Shown: positions 37,624 through 48,600 of the stretch, piece by piece
Position numbering within the stretch: the stretch's first letter is position 1
How the letters are laid out: each line of letters opens with the position of its first letter
Assembly (NCBI RefSeq): GCF_020382885.2
Contig: NC_058512.1
Location: forward strand, 876,501-940,500
From: Scatophagus argus
Taxonomy: Eukaryota > Chordata > Actinopteri > Scatophagidae
Reading direction: 5' to 3'
Length of the DNA: 64,000 nucleotides
Program-made: the position numbers and the translations under genes
The notes under the pieces: generated by a model
What the model was told of the DNA's origin: nothing
What the model saw: the letters and a program-made list of their open reading frames with translations, nothing else
The model's database searches: none

Positions 37624-37753
37624 TGCATGCGTGCTGTACAGGACCGACCCCCCTGCGGGATCCAGTAAGCAGCAGACTCCCCAGCGCTGCACAGATGCTG
37701 CAGCAGCGAGTTCAGCGGTGGAGGACGACGACGACCTGTTTGAGGACTTTTGA
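24320..37753 (+). CDS. xrcc4: DNA repair protein XRCC4
   Basis: Seven coding exons (24320-24461, 24936-25126, 27529-27695, 28736-28867, 29007-29146, 31734-31875, 37642-37753) join in frame to 341 residues; human XRCC4 has about 336. The globular head runs to about residue 125 (SVRRVHIPSEPDSSYFLRV, then VSEAAVRGEAEDLEM). The coiled-coil stalk lies at about 125-210 and includes HNRNLEEENQRLRGEQ and LYSRFVLLLNEKKKKIRSL. The tail has GGSTDEEPEE, where Thr239 matches the CK2-phosphorylated Thr that binds FHA domains of PNKP and aprataxin in mammals. It also has a basic nuclear-signal-like CRKRRFRQL, and it ends DDDDLFEDF. XRCC4 dimers scaffold DNA ligase IV and pair with XLF in nuclear non-homologous end joining. 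The intron before the last exon is long (5.8 kb). The last acceptor is atypical because it follows (TG)n. Confidence 0.96.
24567..24588. repeat. (CA)n microsatellite in xrcc4 intron 1
   Basis: A short CA run about 105 bp after the exon 1 donor. Confidence 0.85.
25154..25173. repeat. (TG)n microsatellite near xrcc4 exon 2 donor
   Basis: A short TG run about 28 bp after the exon 2 donor. Confidence 0.85.
25791..26053 (+). mobile_element. tRNA-derived SINE, copy 1
   Basis: The head is tRNA-like. It has an A-box-like TGGATCAGCGGTTAGGG and a B box GGTTCGATTCC, giving an internal RNA polymerase III promoter. The body carries CCCTTGAGCAAGGTACCTAA, TGCTCCCCGGGCGCT and GGGTGGGTTAAATGCAGAG, and the 3' end is T-rich near TGTCACTTTATTTTTT. 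The same body blocks occur in the minus-strand copy at 42625-42905. It lies in intron 2 of xrcc4, in sense orientation. Confidence 0.85.
26332..26359. repeat. (TG)n microsatellite
   Basis: About 14 TG units in xrcc4 intron 2. Confidence 0.9.
27883..28095. repeat. AGTAC-rich dispersed repeat in xrcc4 intron 3
   Basis: It starts AGTGGTGGAATGTAACTCAG and contains TACATGTACTGCAGTACTGC. It ends near GTACTTTTGTACTTGATGTG. This is the pattern of a very common teleost non-autonomous element. Edges are approximate. Confidence 0.55.
29200..31700. other. xrcc4 intron 5, no further gene seen
   Basis: The intron between coding exons 5 and 6 (29147-31733). Open frames in it, including minus-strand ones at 30369-30707, show no family signature. 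No good tRNA or repeat landmark stands out. Confidence 0.5.
32212..32316. repeat. long pyrimidine tract (CCTCCT-rich) in xrcc4 intron 6
   Basis: About 100 bases are almost all C and T (imperfect CCTCCTCCGCCTCCCC units); the opposite strand is G/A-rich. Such mirror-like tracts can form triplex DNA. Confidence 0.85.
32578..32792. repeat. dispersed repeat with ATTAATCG ends
   Basis: The left end is TTATTGATTAATCAACCGATT and the right end is GAAACGATTGATCGATTATCG. These are near-inverted, suggesting a small non-autonomous element. A related scrap, GATTAATCGATCAACAG, lies at about 9578-9594. I recognise this type as abundant in teleosts but give it no family name. Confidence 0.55.
34225..34284. 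repeat. (TCC)n trinucleotide tract in xrcc4 intron 6
   Basis: About 17 CCT/TCC units with a single interruption (TCG). This is the second pyrimidine tract in the same intron. Confidence 0.9.
34715..34860 (-). repeat. degraded copy of a 'TTAGCTTAGCATAAAGACTGG' element
   Basis: It contains GTTAGCTTAGCTTAGCTTAGC, ACTGGAAGCAGGATAAAGACT and an end resembling TGTCAAACTATTCC (AGTTGAACTGCTCCTTTA). The family matches the complete copy at 61555-61911. Confidence 0.5.
36865..37060 (+). repeat. partial copy of the same inverted-repeat element family
   Basis: AGTTAGCTTAGCTTAGCATA, AAGACTGGAAGCCGGGGGAA and ACAGTTAGCCTGACACCGTC occur in order, preceded by CAGCTACAGCCAGCAGCC. This is a hallmark block of a widespread teleost repeat. 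It lies in xrcc4 intron 6. Confidence 0.6.
37412..37443. repeat. (CA)n microsatellite
   Basis: About 15 CA units, about 200 bp before the last xrcc4 exon. Confidence 0.9.
37583..37622. repeat. (TG)n microsatellite next to the xrcc4 last-exon acceptor
   Basis: About 18 TG units, then GCGCGTGCATGCGTGC, lead straight to the CAG acceptor (37639-37641). No ordinary polypyrimidine tract lies between the repeat and the exon. Confidence 0.92.
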
Positions 37754-38303
37754 CCTTTTGCCTCTGAACTGAGAGATGAAAACAAAACTGATTTTTATTG
37801 ATTAAGAGTCGTATTTTTCTACTGAGTTTATGTTTTAAGGGTTATGGGTTTATATTTAAGGAAATAATCCTGTAACAGCATGAAGTGTCTCAGTGAGGTG
37901 TAGCTGCAGAACGGCTTCAGTTCTCCTTGTTATCAGGTTCTCCAGGTCTGTGGATCTGTGATGAGGGATCTGAATCATCACCGGTGTTCAGACGTGAAGG
38001 ATCCCTAAAATATCGTAAACCAGGCTTCTGAAGTAACACTAGAACTACTGAAAACAACTCTAAAACCTTCTCAATGATCACTACATGAAGACTGCACTGA
38101 AGAGCCCGAGAAGCTCCTAACTGAGCACTAGAACCTCCTGAGATCTGGTCCCAGTGAACCTGAATCTGCTTCCACTTTGTCCCTCCAGGTCGTTCCTCGA
38201 TTGGTCTCTTGTCCCTGGTTTTTAGGTAAAATCTTCTTGCTTTTGTAACGAGCTTTGTGTCCTGGTAACGAGTTGTGGTTTGTGTCATTTTAATATTTGT
38301 ACC

Positions 38304-38309
38304 AATAAA
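38304..38309 (+). terminator. xrcc4 polyadenylation signal
   Basis: AATAAA lies about 550 bp after the stop and is followed by GTGTGGACGTGTTGTTATTGTG, a typical GU-rich downstream element. Confidence 0.75.
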
Positions 38310-38599
38310 GCGTGTGGACGTGTTGTTATTGTGTCATGACTGAAGGCAGAAGGGGACGTTAGGAGACGTGATCTTCGTGTCGGCTTGTGTTTGGGACAGT
38401 GTCCTCAATATGCTGTGGAGTTGCATTATGGGAAATGTAGGAGGGCGAGTTTGGAGCCGTTCAGGATGAGTCAGGATATCTCAGCTTGTGCTGCACAGAT
38501 TTTCTTCTCTTCATCTTCATCTTCATCTCGCCAGGCTTCTTGGAGGAGTGAAGACAAATCTCTGGAGTGTCCCTTTAATGTCTCCCACTCAGGCTGTCC

Positions 38600-38720
38600 C
38601 CGGTGTCACGTCCTCCGTGTCCACCTCCCCCGCCCCTCCCCCGTCCCTCCCCCGGCGCTGGGCGGTGTGCGGACATGTGCGCCCCTCCTCTCCTTAATGT
38701 GTGGATAATAGCGGGTGTAA
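38600..38720 (+). promoter_or_regulatory. vcan: GC-box-rich promoter of versican
   Basis: A cluster of CCCCGCCCC, CCCTCCCCC and GGGCGG motifs at about 38621-38675 (Sp/KLF-type sites) precedes the inferred first exon. A weak TATA-like GATAATA lies near 38704. It begins only about 300 bp after the xrcc4 polyadenylation signal. The exact start site is not visible. Confidence 0.5.
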
Positions 38721-38881
38721 AGTGGATTTGAACTTGCAGCCAGCGCTGAGAGGTGGGACAGTCGGACCAGCAGCTGAAGAGGCTCCTTCAGACCCGCCGT
38801 TTCGTTTCGGACCTCCGGGAGTTTCTGTTGGAAAAGTGACAAAAAAGCCGAGTGGATTTTTCCTTTTTCGGGATTTACAAG
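38720..38881 (+). other. vcan: versican non-coding first exon
   Basis: The exon ends at TTTACAAG|GTAAGATG (donor at 38882), a near-consensus splice donor. The coding exon starts at an acceptor at 39647 with 11 bases of 5' UTR before the ATG, so a non-coding exon is required. The 5' edge is an estimate. Confidence 0.5.
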
Positions 38882-39658
38882 GTAAGATGTTTTACCATCT
38901 TTGTGCTCAAAGTTCTTACTTTAAATCCCGTGAGATTCCCTGAACATAATCTCCTGAAAAGCACGTCATGTTTGTGGCGCTTTTTGTGTCTCTGGGTCCT
39001 CCTCTGTGCCGGACCGGTTCGGGACCGTTCCCACACTGATAACCCTCAGACTGAGAGACCCACTGATAGAAACCGACACCAGGGACCAATTATGTCCGTT
39101 TCCATCCACCGACAGCTTTCAGCCTCTTGATAAGCTTTATCCGCACAGCTGGGCTCTAATGTGGTCCTGGTCCAGCTGTGGTCTCACATCTGTCTCTGGA
39201 CCAGCTCAGACCTCATCTTCTCTCTTTGCATGGTCAGAAAAAGTGTTTTTGCACGTTATTGAAGGTAAACCTGCCTTTAAGGATGAGGTCGTTTATGGAT
39301 CTTTTCTAATGTGAAGATTTGCTGCTTTTCTTTGTCTTATTTTGCAAACTTTAGTTCAAGTCTACTTACTGAAATGTAAAAGTTCTCCATTGCTGTTATG
39401 TCCTCATAATACTGATTACTGCTGACTCTTTTCACAGAGATCATTTTAAAAGAGAGAGATCACTTTTTGTTCCTTCACTGTTCAGTTTGTTTTTCTCTGT
39501 TTTTCTCCTTAAATCTCACCTGGATGTACCTGCAGGATGTGACATCACAAGCACTTTTACTATCCAAGAGGATGAAAAACCTGAATGAAGTACCTGAAAG
39601 ACTTGTGTGAAAGTATTCTCACTTCTGTTTTTCTCTTTTTCCTGCAGATCGTGTTGAG

Positions 39659-42600
39659 ATGCTTCCACACATCCTCACACACCTGCTCTGCCTGGTGTGT
39701 GTGTGTTCTGCCCGTCCTCAGCCTCAGCCAGGTGAGTCCATCAGACAGGAAGTGATCAGAGCGCAGCCTGAATCCAAACTCCATCTTCCCCTTTGTTTCC
39801 TCTGTGACGCGCTGCAGCTCCATCGCTGAGCGAGTGGGAAGTCGTTTTTACTGCGGCACAAGTTGGCTCTGAACACACTCACACTCACACACACACACAC
39901 ACACACACAGGAAGCAGCTTTGTAGCAGGAATCAGTGTGTGAAAGCCTCGTTGCTGCTGCCAGTGGCTGAAAATGTCTGAAATCAGCGAGTCCTTCAGGA
40001 AATGATTCTGAAAAATGAATCTTCATGTATACTTGATGCTTTGCTGTGGTTTCACACCAGTTCAGGCTGCACATTACCTCCGGTCGACAGAAGCCTGGGT
40101 CTAAATCATGAAGACTACGTCTGCTCCTTGTCAGGGCTGCAGCTCTTCAGGTTGCTGCTTCGTGGTTGTCACACTCGCTCATGTTTTCCAGCATCATCAC
40201 ACTCGATGAAGATGGAGAAGAACTCTCCTGCCTCCGGTTCTCTGGCAGGCAGGGTGGTGCTGCCCTGCCACTTCTCCATCATACGAGTTTCTCCCAGCAG
40301 CTCCACACACACCACAGCAACTCCTGCACCTGGACCCGTCCTCCCCCACGGTGAGACTCCTCATACCACCCCGAGTCCCGAGGAGGCGCTGAGGATCAAA
40401 TGGACCAAGCTGGAAGGAGAGGGGGAGAAGGTGGTGCTGGTGGCCCAGCGAGGGGTGGTCAAGGTGGGGCAGGAGTACAAGAGCAGAGTGTCGGTGCCCA
40501 GCCACCCGCTGTCGGTCGGGGACGCTTCACTGATGATGGTGCAGCTCAGGGCGAGCGACGCGGGGCTTTACCGCTGTGAGGTCATGCACGGGATGGAGGA
40601 CTCGCAGGTCACCGTCAGCCTCAGTGTCACCGGTGAGTTAAACAAACACTTTTATTAGCTCACATTAACAGTTCGTATCAAGAGTCTACAAATGTGCTGA
40701 GTGACGGAATCCAGATGTGTTGGCAGAGGCGTGACAGCTGTTTACAAAGCAGAGGGTGTCGTCTTATGCTTATGAACATGTGGAGAATAATCAGCAAGTC
40801 CATACAAAGTTGTAGCGTCTTTCAGCTCAATGCTTTGTCTCAGTGATAAACACGGTGAACACCACAAGCAGCGGACAGACAACAGTTGCTCATTTCAACA
40901 TCCAGCAGTCACTGAGCACCACGACAGTTGTTCTTGATTAACGATGAACGTATGAACATGTTCACTCTCTTTAGCTCTGTTTTGGGTCTCCACCAACTCC
41001 CATTTGGAATATCTGCTCTTTAGCTGCTAAAAGCTAAATACAAACAAAAATCAAGCCTGCAACCTTCAGGTTTCCCCCCAACCAACAGTCCTAAAGTCCA
41101 GAGAAACAAATATTCACAATTTGGAAGCAGGAAGCAAATATTTTTTTGTAAAATTAAAAAAGAAAAAACCCTTTGCTGATGGTTATTATTGTGAATCTCA
41201 AAGATTTCTTGAGTTCGGCCGTCGGAGTTCATCCTGTGGAGAATATCTGATCCAAGTGTTGCTCCCAGACATTTACACAGATTCCACATTAATACTCAAC
41301 AGGAGCCTTTGTTGGGCAGCTTCAGACAAAGACTCTCCCTATGAGTGACACACAACTCTCCATTTCACAGCTCAGTCGTCTATTCACATCCTCCTGCAGC
41401 TCTGCCAGGACATCCTCGCAGATGAGAAGTAATCCTCCCATCCAGCTGGAAATAAAGGACCTAATGACACATCAAGTCTGAGGATGACAGCTGAAATAGC
41501 CAACCAGCTTGTGTTTCTCTGTAGCATCAAGTAATGATCTGGGCTTTCTGTTGCTGGACTCTTTCACTTTTTGTCTGGAGCGAGTCTTTTGTGCAATAAC
41601 GCAACTAATGCTTTTCAACCACCAGTCGTCTTCTTTATCAGAGCAGCCAGAGATGTGGCAGCCAATATAAGCAATAGTTCTTCCCAAATGTTGACCTTTT
41701 AAATGAGCGGCGCGCTGTGCAGTGCTGCCATCTGTTTTCAGTGGAAAGTAACCAAACCAGTTGAGAAAAGTTAATTAGCATGACTGTGATGCCAGGGATT
41801 TCCATAAATACAAAACCTGAATGTAAACAAGAAGTCATCTTAACTGACTCTCACCGGTTTAATCGTCACCTTTTGTTTGTGTTGAGATGCTATAATCCTG
41901 TCCATACACGTCTCAGTCCACATCAGATTTTGTGGAGCTTGAGTGGCGCTCGTCACAGCTCTGATGCACTTTGCTGATGATTTCTGTTTTCCCTGCAGGT
42001 GTGGTCTTCCACTACAGAGCTAACAGCAGCCGCTACACTCTGGATTATCCCGGAGCTGTGGAGGCGTGTCATTCCGCAGGAGCCGCCATCGCTACGCCCG
42101 AACAGCTCACGGCTGCTTTTGAGGATGGCCTCAACCAGTGTGACGCGGGCTGGCTCGCCGACCAGTCAGTCAGGTGTGTGTTTGTTTGCCATCATTTGAG
42201 TTCTTATGGCTTGATTCTCCTCAAGCAAGTGAAAAAAAGCTGAAATAGCTGTTTTATCAAATCAACGTCAGGTATTTTTTAAAATCAAGTTTAATTTTTT
42301 TGGATTCACCTGCAGCAATCGCCTGCCATATTCTTTATTGACATTCATTTCTAGAAGGCTGATTTTTGTTAGAAACAGATTGAAATATTCTCACTGAAAC
42401 TGTTCAAAGACAGTAAAGTAGGACTCAAAGTAGGACTGAAACATAGATTTTGCACTCTGTGTGTATATTCTTTTCAGATATCCAATCACAGAGCCCCGTC
42501 AAGGCTGTACAGGTGATCTGTTGGGCAGACCCGGAGTGAGAACATACGGCATCCGCAACTCCACGGAGAAATACGACGTGTACTGCTACGTAGATAAATT

Positions 42601-45600
42601 AAATGGTAAACACACAAGTACAAACCACTACCTTCTGCATTTATCCCATCCTTAGTTGAACACACACATGCAACACCCGGCAAATTACATGCAGTGAAAC
42701 ACACACAGGAGCAGTGGGCAGCATCAAGCGCCCGGGGAGCATATTGGGGGGTTAAGTGTCTTGCTCAAGGGCACATCAGTCGGCTAATGGAGGGGGGGAG
42801 CATTTTTCACATTAATCACTCCACACCCAAATCACACCCAAATTTTTCCTGCCCGTCCGGTCGTGGAATCGAACCGGCGACCCTCTGATCACAAGCCGCT
42901 TCTTATGCCACATTGTGGGGACACACCGTCCTTATGGGGACAGAAAGTGAGTCCAGGCAGGTATGGACTCATAAACAAGGGTTAAGTTACAGTAGTTTGT
43001 TAATCCTCACTTAATCCCCAGGATCACAACATGTATGATTAAATTATTAGATTCTTTCCTGTAACTGTGTACTAAGCGGTTTACTTGTCTGCGTCCTCTG
43101 TGTCTCTGTGTCTGAAGGCGAGGTCTTCTATCCTCCTCTCAGCGATAAACTCACCTTTCAGCAGGCGAGGGAGGAGTGCGAGAAGCACGGCGCCGTGTTG
43201 GCATCACCTGGTCATCTGTTTGCAGCCTGGAGGGCAGGCCTGAACGGCTGTGACTACAGCTGGCTGTCCGACGGCAGCGTCCGCTACCCCGTCACCGTCC
43301 CCAGGCCTCAGTGTGGAGGAGGCCTGCTGGGGGTTCGCACTCTCTACAAGTATGAAAACCAAACCGGCTACCCAGACCCCACTGACACATACGGAGTTTT
43401 CTGCTTCAAGGGTGAGACTGAAATACATGCAAACAGCTCTGCCAAGAGTTACTCTCCCAACTTTTGTGGTATTTGTAATATTGGTGTGGAGACATGCCTG
43501 GAACAGTTTTCTCCCAGATATTTAAGAATGTTAGCCAAGACGACAAAAAATGAAGCCCACGTTGCTGAGAGTTGTGTTTTCCCAGAAAATACCGATACTG
43601 CTGTCAGCATGGCTGAAGTGACAATTTAGTCCTTTTGGCACAATTAGGAAAAAATGGAGAGAGTAGAGATAATTCAAAGCTGAAGACAACTGTCAAACAA
43701 GTGAGACACTTTAGAGAAATTCTTTGGAGCCTTGACTTGAGCTTTAGTATAAAATCTTATTCATTTAAGGAAGAATACATGAAGAATTTTGTGAATTTTA
43801 TTTCTGCAAGTAAAACCTTCAAAGAGAGTTGGTGTAGATATTTTGGCATTTACAGATTCAGTCATTTCCTCCTCTCTCGTCTCGACTTCGGCACAAATTT
43901 AGGTCAAACGTGCACCTTTCTGTAAGCTGCAGAAACATTCAAATTACTGACACATCTGTCTCACAATTCCACAAGAAGCTGTGCAATAGCATGCTACATA
44001 AACACAGAGGTGCCTTCCAAGCACAAACCACAATCTGCAGCCTTTTTAAAGTAGTAGAGTATATAAAAGTGGCAACGCAGAAGAATGACAGAGAACAAAC
44101 CCAAACAAGAGAAGAGTAAACTGTCACTGCCCTGTTTATTGTGGGGCACATTACTTTTATGAGGGGAAAACCCCATTCTTGCACTCTAACATAGATAATG
44201 CAGGAAGAGGACAGCTCCCTAATGCTTCCTCAGCTGGACCCTGCCCAAACACAGACAGACAGACAGACAGAGGGAGGAGAAAGTGGAAAAGAGGATGAGT
44301 GCAGATCCAGTTCTCCCATAAGTAACATCATTACTGAAAAACAGCAGTGTGCAGTAGGTATGCAGCACAGAAACCAATCGTACGGTCCAGGTCTGATTCG
44401 TTGCAGATGACAGAAGTTGCAGACAGTCACATGTTTGGCAATGTAAAGGTACTTTCTGAACCTGAAAGCTGTGCAATGTGTTGTACCAAGCAGCAGGAAA
44501 GAAGTAATGTGCAGTAAAGTGACAGTATGAGGACGGACCCCAGCCCAGCCAGATGGCTACAGCTTGCCAAACACATGACATCATATCTGGGCAGGGCTGA
44601 ACATGCAGGGTCTCCTTCTTAGTGCAAAAGACCAGACCAGAGCTAAGCCCCAGAGACTGCAGGAAATAAACACCTTCAGTTTCTGCTGGGGTGGAAGTGC
44701 TCAGATCTTTACTTAAAAAAAGTGTTTTTGGTATATTCAAAGAAAATCTCTTAATATCCCAACAGCAGTCAATAAATCAGATACTCTGACAAAGTAAATG
44801 ATAAAAAAAGCAACTGCTGGGAGGTTAGGATTAGGGTGACTCACCTGCTTTTGTAGGCACAAACACAACTAGAAACTACTGAGGTTTTGTAAAAAATACC
44901 TTCAGCTGTAAATTATCCAGACATCTCATTAAAAATACCTGGGTTTTTTGGTTTGGTTTCAAACTCACACTACAGGACTGGGTGCAGACAAGTATTCATT
45001 TATATTTTCTGTTGATGATTTTCCAGAGGTTTGGTGAAACTGATGGAACATTTAGATGGAAACTTGGCCTTGGGAATCATAATCAAAAGGGTTGAGAAAC
45101 ACTCGTTTAATCTTTAACAGTATATCTAATCTATAAGCCTATTGATGGTTTTATTCTTTCTTCTGCATCTGCTCTGAAAAGTAGCTAAAGCTGTCAGATA
45201 ATTTCAGTGGAGTAAAGAGTACAATATATCCCTCTTAAATGTAGTGGACGAGAAGTATGAAGTAGCATGAAATGGAAATACTCAAGTGAAGTACCTCTGA
45301 ATTTTACTTAATACTTAAGTGGGACTACAGTTGGACTGCTTTCCACTGTTGGGTAGGTGCATGAGGAGGAGCTGAGTATAGTGGGAAGAAAGAGAAAATG
45401 AAGAGGGAGAAAGAGAAATGGGTAAAGCCACCCCACCCACCTTTTCCCGGCCGTCCATACGTGCCCCTGACAGCCAGCCGGGTGGGATGGAGGGGAGTCA
45501 ATTACGTAGCGTTTATTAAAGCATTATGTCAGTGACGTTCAAAGCCTGCTGCTTACTCCCAAGACACAAACTATATGAACTGAGCACTTAGACCTACACA

Positions 45601-48600
45601 AAAGACAGCATTGTAAGAGCATCTGGGAGTCCTATTTCCTGTCTTTTCCCATATGGTACTTATTCCATCACAGTGTGATATAAATCTTTGCTAGCATCAC
45701 AGGCTATTATGAAGAGGTCTTTACAACAGAAGTCACACAGTTTGTTCACAATTGTAAATATGTTTAGAGAAGGAAGACAAAGCAAGAGCAAGCAGTTTGC
45801 TGTGAGACCATAGACTGAAAGGGAGAAACTGACGAGTGTGTACGTCGTTAGCTACAAACATTTTCTCTGCTTATACAAAACGTCCTGAAAAATAAGGCCT
45901 TCATTAGTGACTGTTATTATTCTGACACCACTGGTACGGCGGTCTCAGCTCTGAAACTGCTTTATTTTTCACAGGTGACTTCATGTTTCAAAAATCAATA
46001 GCTGCTGCATTTCCTTTTATAGCCTGCAGTTGGACAGCTGCACGGTTAGCATTTTCCAGACAGTACAGTTTTGTTTTTGTAGTGAGTCACGATGCTGATT
46101 CATTCTGTAAGCGTTTTTGTCTTGTACATAACTGATGTTAGCTTGACTTGACTGGACACAGACTCTGGGTTTCAGTGATAACAGCTCGTGTGCTTTACTG
46201 TGCTGCAGAGAATTTTCCCCAGCATACCACACGTTTTTAGGTTGATTTGCTACCCTTTTTTAGGTGCGTCGTTCACTGTCGCTCGGGCATCAGATATTTC
46301 GGACTCAGACTGCTCAACCTGAAACACACATACAGCGGTCATGGATTACGGAGAGAACTCTAATGTTTCTGTCACTCAAGCATTCGTGAAGCTTGTTCAA
46401 ATAAAAACCGATCAGAAGGAAAAGAACTTGTGAGTCAGTTGGAATCACATATTTGGAGTAACTGTTGCTGCCAGCTTTAGTTTTCCCCTCTGTAAATTTT
46501 TATGTTATAGCAATCAGTTTAAATTTTGTAAACCTGTGACCAGTTTTTTCTATCAGGATGGCTTTAAATACTACAATATCCACAAACCTTAGCCATCATT
46601 ACTATAGGTAGAGCTGCGAGGGTAAATCTTCATGAAGAGATCTCATGTATTTGGTCATTCTTGTATTAACAAGATTTCTGTTTGGCAGCAAATCTCAGTT
46701 GCTGAACTCTCAACTGAGGCTTTAAACCCCTTCTGTCCTCCTTCTCTCTCTCTTACAGCTAAACTACCGGAGCCAACTTCCACGAGTCCACCGATAACCC
46801 CAGCTGAGTATAAACCTGACAGCCCCACATACTCTCCCCGCACTTCAACACCCAGACCACTCTTAGACCCTGAAAGTGCTGAAATTAAAGCCAGAACACC
46901 AGATCCTGTCAAATATTCACCCACAGAGAGACCACACACAGCCTCACCAGACCAACATGGAGCCCCCCACCAAGAAACACACCAAACCACAGCCTCTGTG
47001 ACCCCCACTCCAATCTCAGACGACTACGATGTTCAAGATTTTAATGACTCACACAAGGTAGAATCCATACCAGTCAGAGGAGACTTTTTGCCCCCCATGG
47101 AGCTCCCTCCTTTACCCACCATCCGCCCACAGCCTGCACACCTTGACATCTCCCATGGGGGAGAAGAGGGAGGTCAGGCAGGGTCAGGCCAAGGTGACCA
47201 CAGCGGCAGTGGGGAGGGAGGCAGCAGCGATGACGGCTCTGAGGCAGGAACAGTGGTGACCCCAGCACAGGTGTGGGTGGAGGCCACATCGAGACCAAGC
47301 TGGCTTCTAGAGACCACCACAGGGTCAGAGCAGGAAGTGAAAATGACTTCAAGACCATCAGACCTTCCAGAAATTGTCGAAGCCCATGTAACCCCTGGGC
47401 CGGGGCTTGGAGTGCAAACCACGTTGAGACCATCACAGCTCCAAGAGATCACTCCAGAGGTGGTCACTTCAGACATCCACACCCCAGAACCAGACTTCCC
47501 AGCCAGAACCGGAGAAGAGGTGCAACAGCCTGCAGTTGTTTTTAAAGAGGATGCCACAACTGGAGCAACGCTGACGTTTGATCTCGACCAATCACCAGCT
47601 GTTTCTGTAGATGGGGACTCATCAGCCAAACCACCTTTCCATCTCATCATCGTCAATGTGCACGACCAAAATCAATCAGGTGAGTTCAGGTGTGGACGCG
47701 CAATATGACTGTATATCTGGTGAGGATTCTGGAAGTTGGTGTTCTTGCCGGATTTGCGGGGTACTTCTGAGTATTTCAGTAAAGCATCAAGATTTGAAAT
47801 GAAGCTTGAAACCAACCAAGGTGTTTATTATCAGGGGTTAAATTGGGCCTGAGCCTTCACTTAAAAAGTGAATCTCTGAAGGCTATTTATGCAGCTTCTG
47901 TTCTCTTTACTGTCTGTCTGAGTTTTACAGAGACAGAACTTTATGGTGCATTCAGGTGCACCTCGTAAACTCTGTAATCTGCCACGCTTTATACAGTAAA
48001 GAACATGCGTACTGACCACAAGAACTTTGTGGTACATTCAAGCATCCAAGCATTCCACCATTTCTTCATTAAAAAGTATGAAGAATGCTAGATCTTTGTT
48101 ATACATTTTGTTTTGTACTTACATCATCAAAAACGTTTCCAGGAGTTTTGAAATCCAGAGTAATCTGTGATTTTAGTCAAGCTAACAGCGCGCCTCATGT
48201 GCTGTCGCTGTAACGTCCAGGAGAGTCAGAAGAAGGAAGTAAGCTGTGACTTAGCGTAACGTGACTAAAACTTTGACGCGTGCATTGTCTGTGAACATGG
48301 CTGTCTGAGTCACGTCACGATTTTCGTTAGCAACAGTGAAGTTGTGTTCATGTTCCCACGCTGCTTACGTCTCTCGTTTTACTCAGAGCCCCCTAGTGGC
48401 AGAAACTACAAACTGTGCGTTTAAAGACAGACATCCTGATTACTTAAAGAGAAAAGTCTTCTGTCTGACATCTCTGACTGAAGTACAACTCATATTCCCA
48501 TTCTTGTTTGCTGTAATGTATTTTCCCCTGCACCTTTCGCAAGCCTTTTGTGCTTTGGGACCCAACAGTCTCACATTTCTCGTGAAACTGTTCGGCCTTT

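Noticed and set aside
44219-44740. 173-residue minus-strand open frame inside a versican intron
   Set aside because: It has no recognisable family and no splice partners; low-complexity Cys/Leu/Ser content fits chance.
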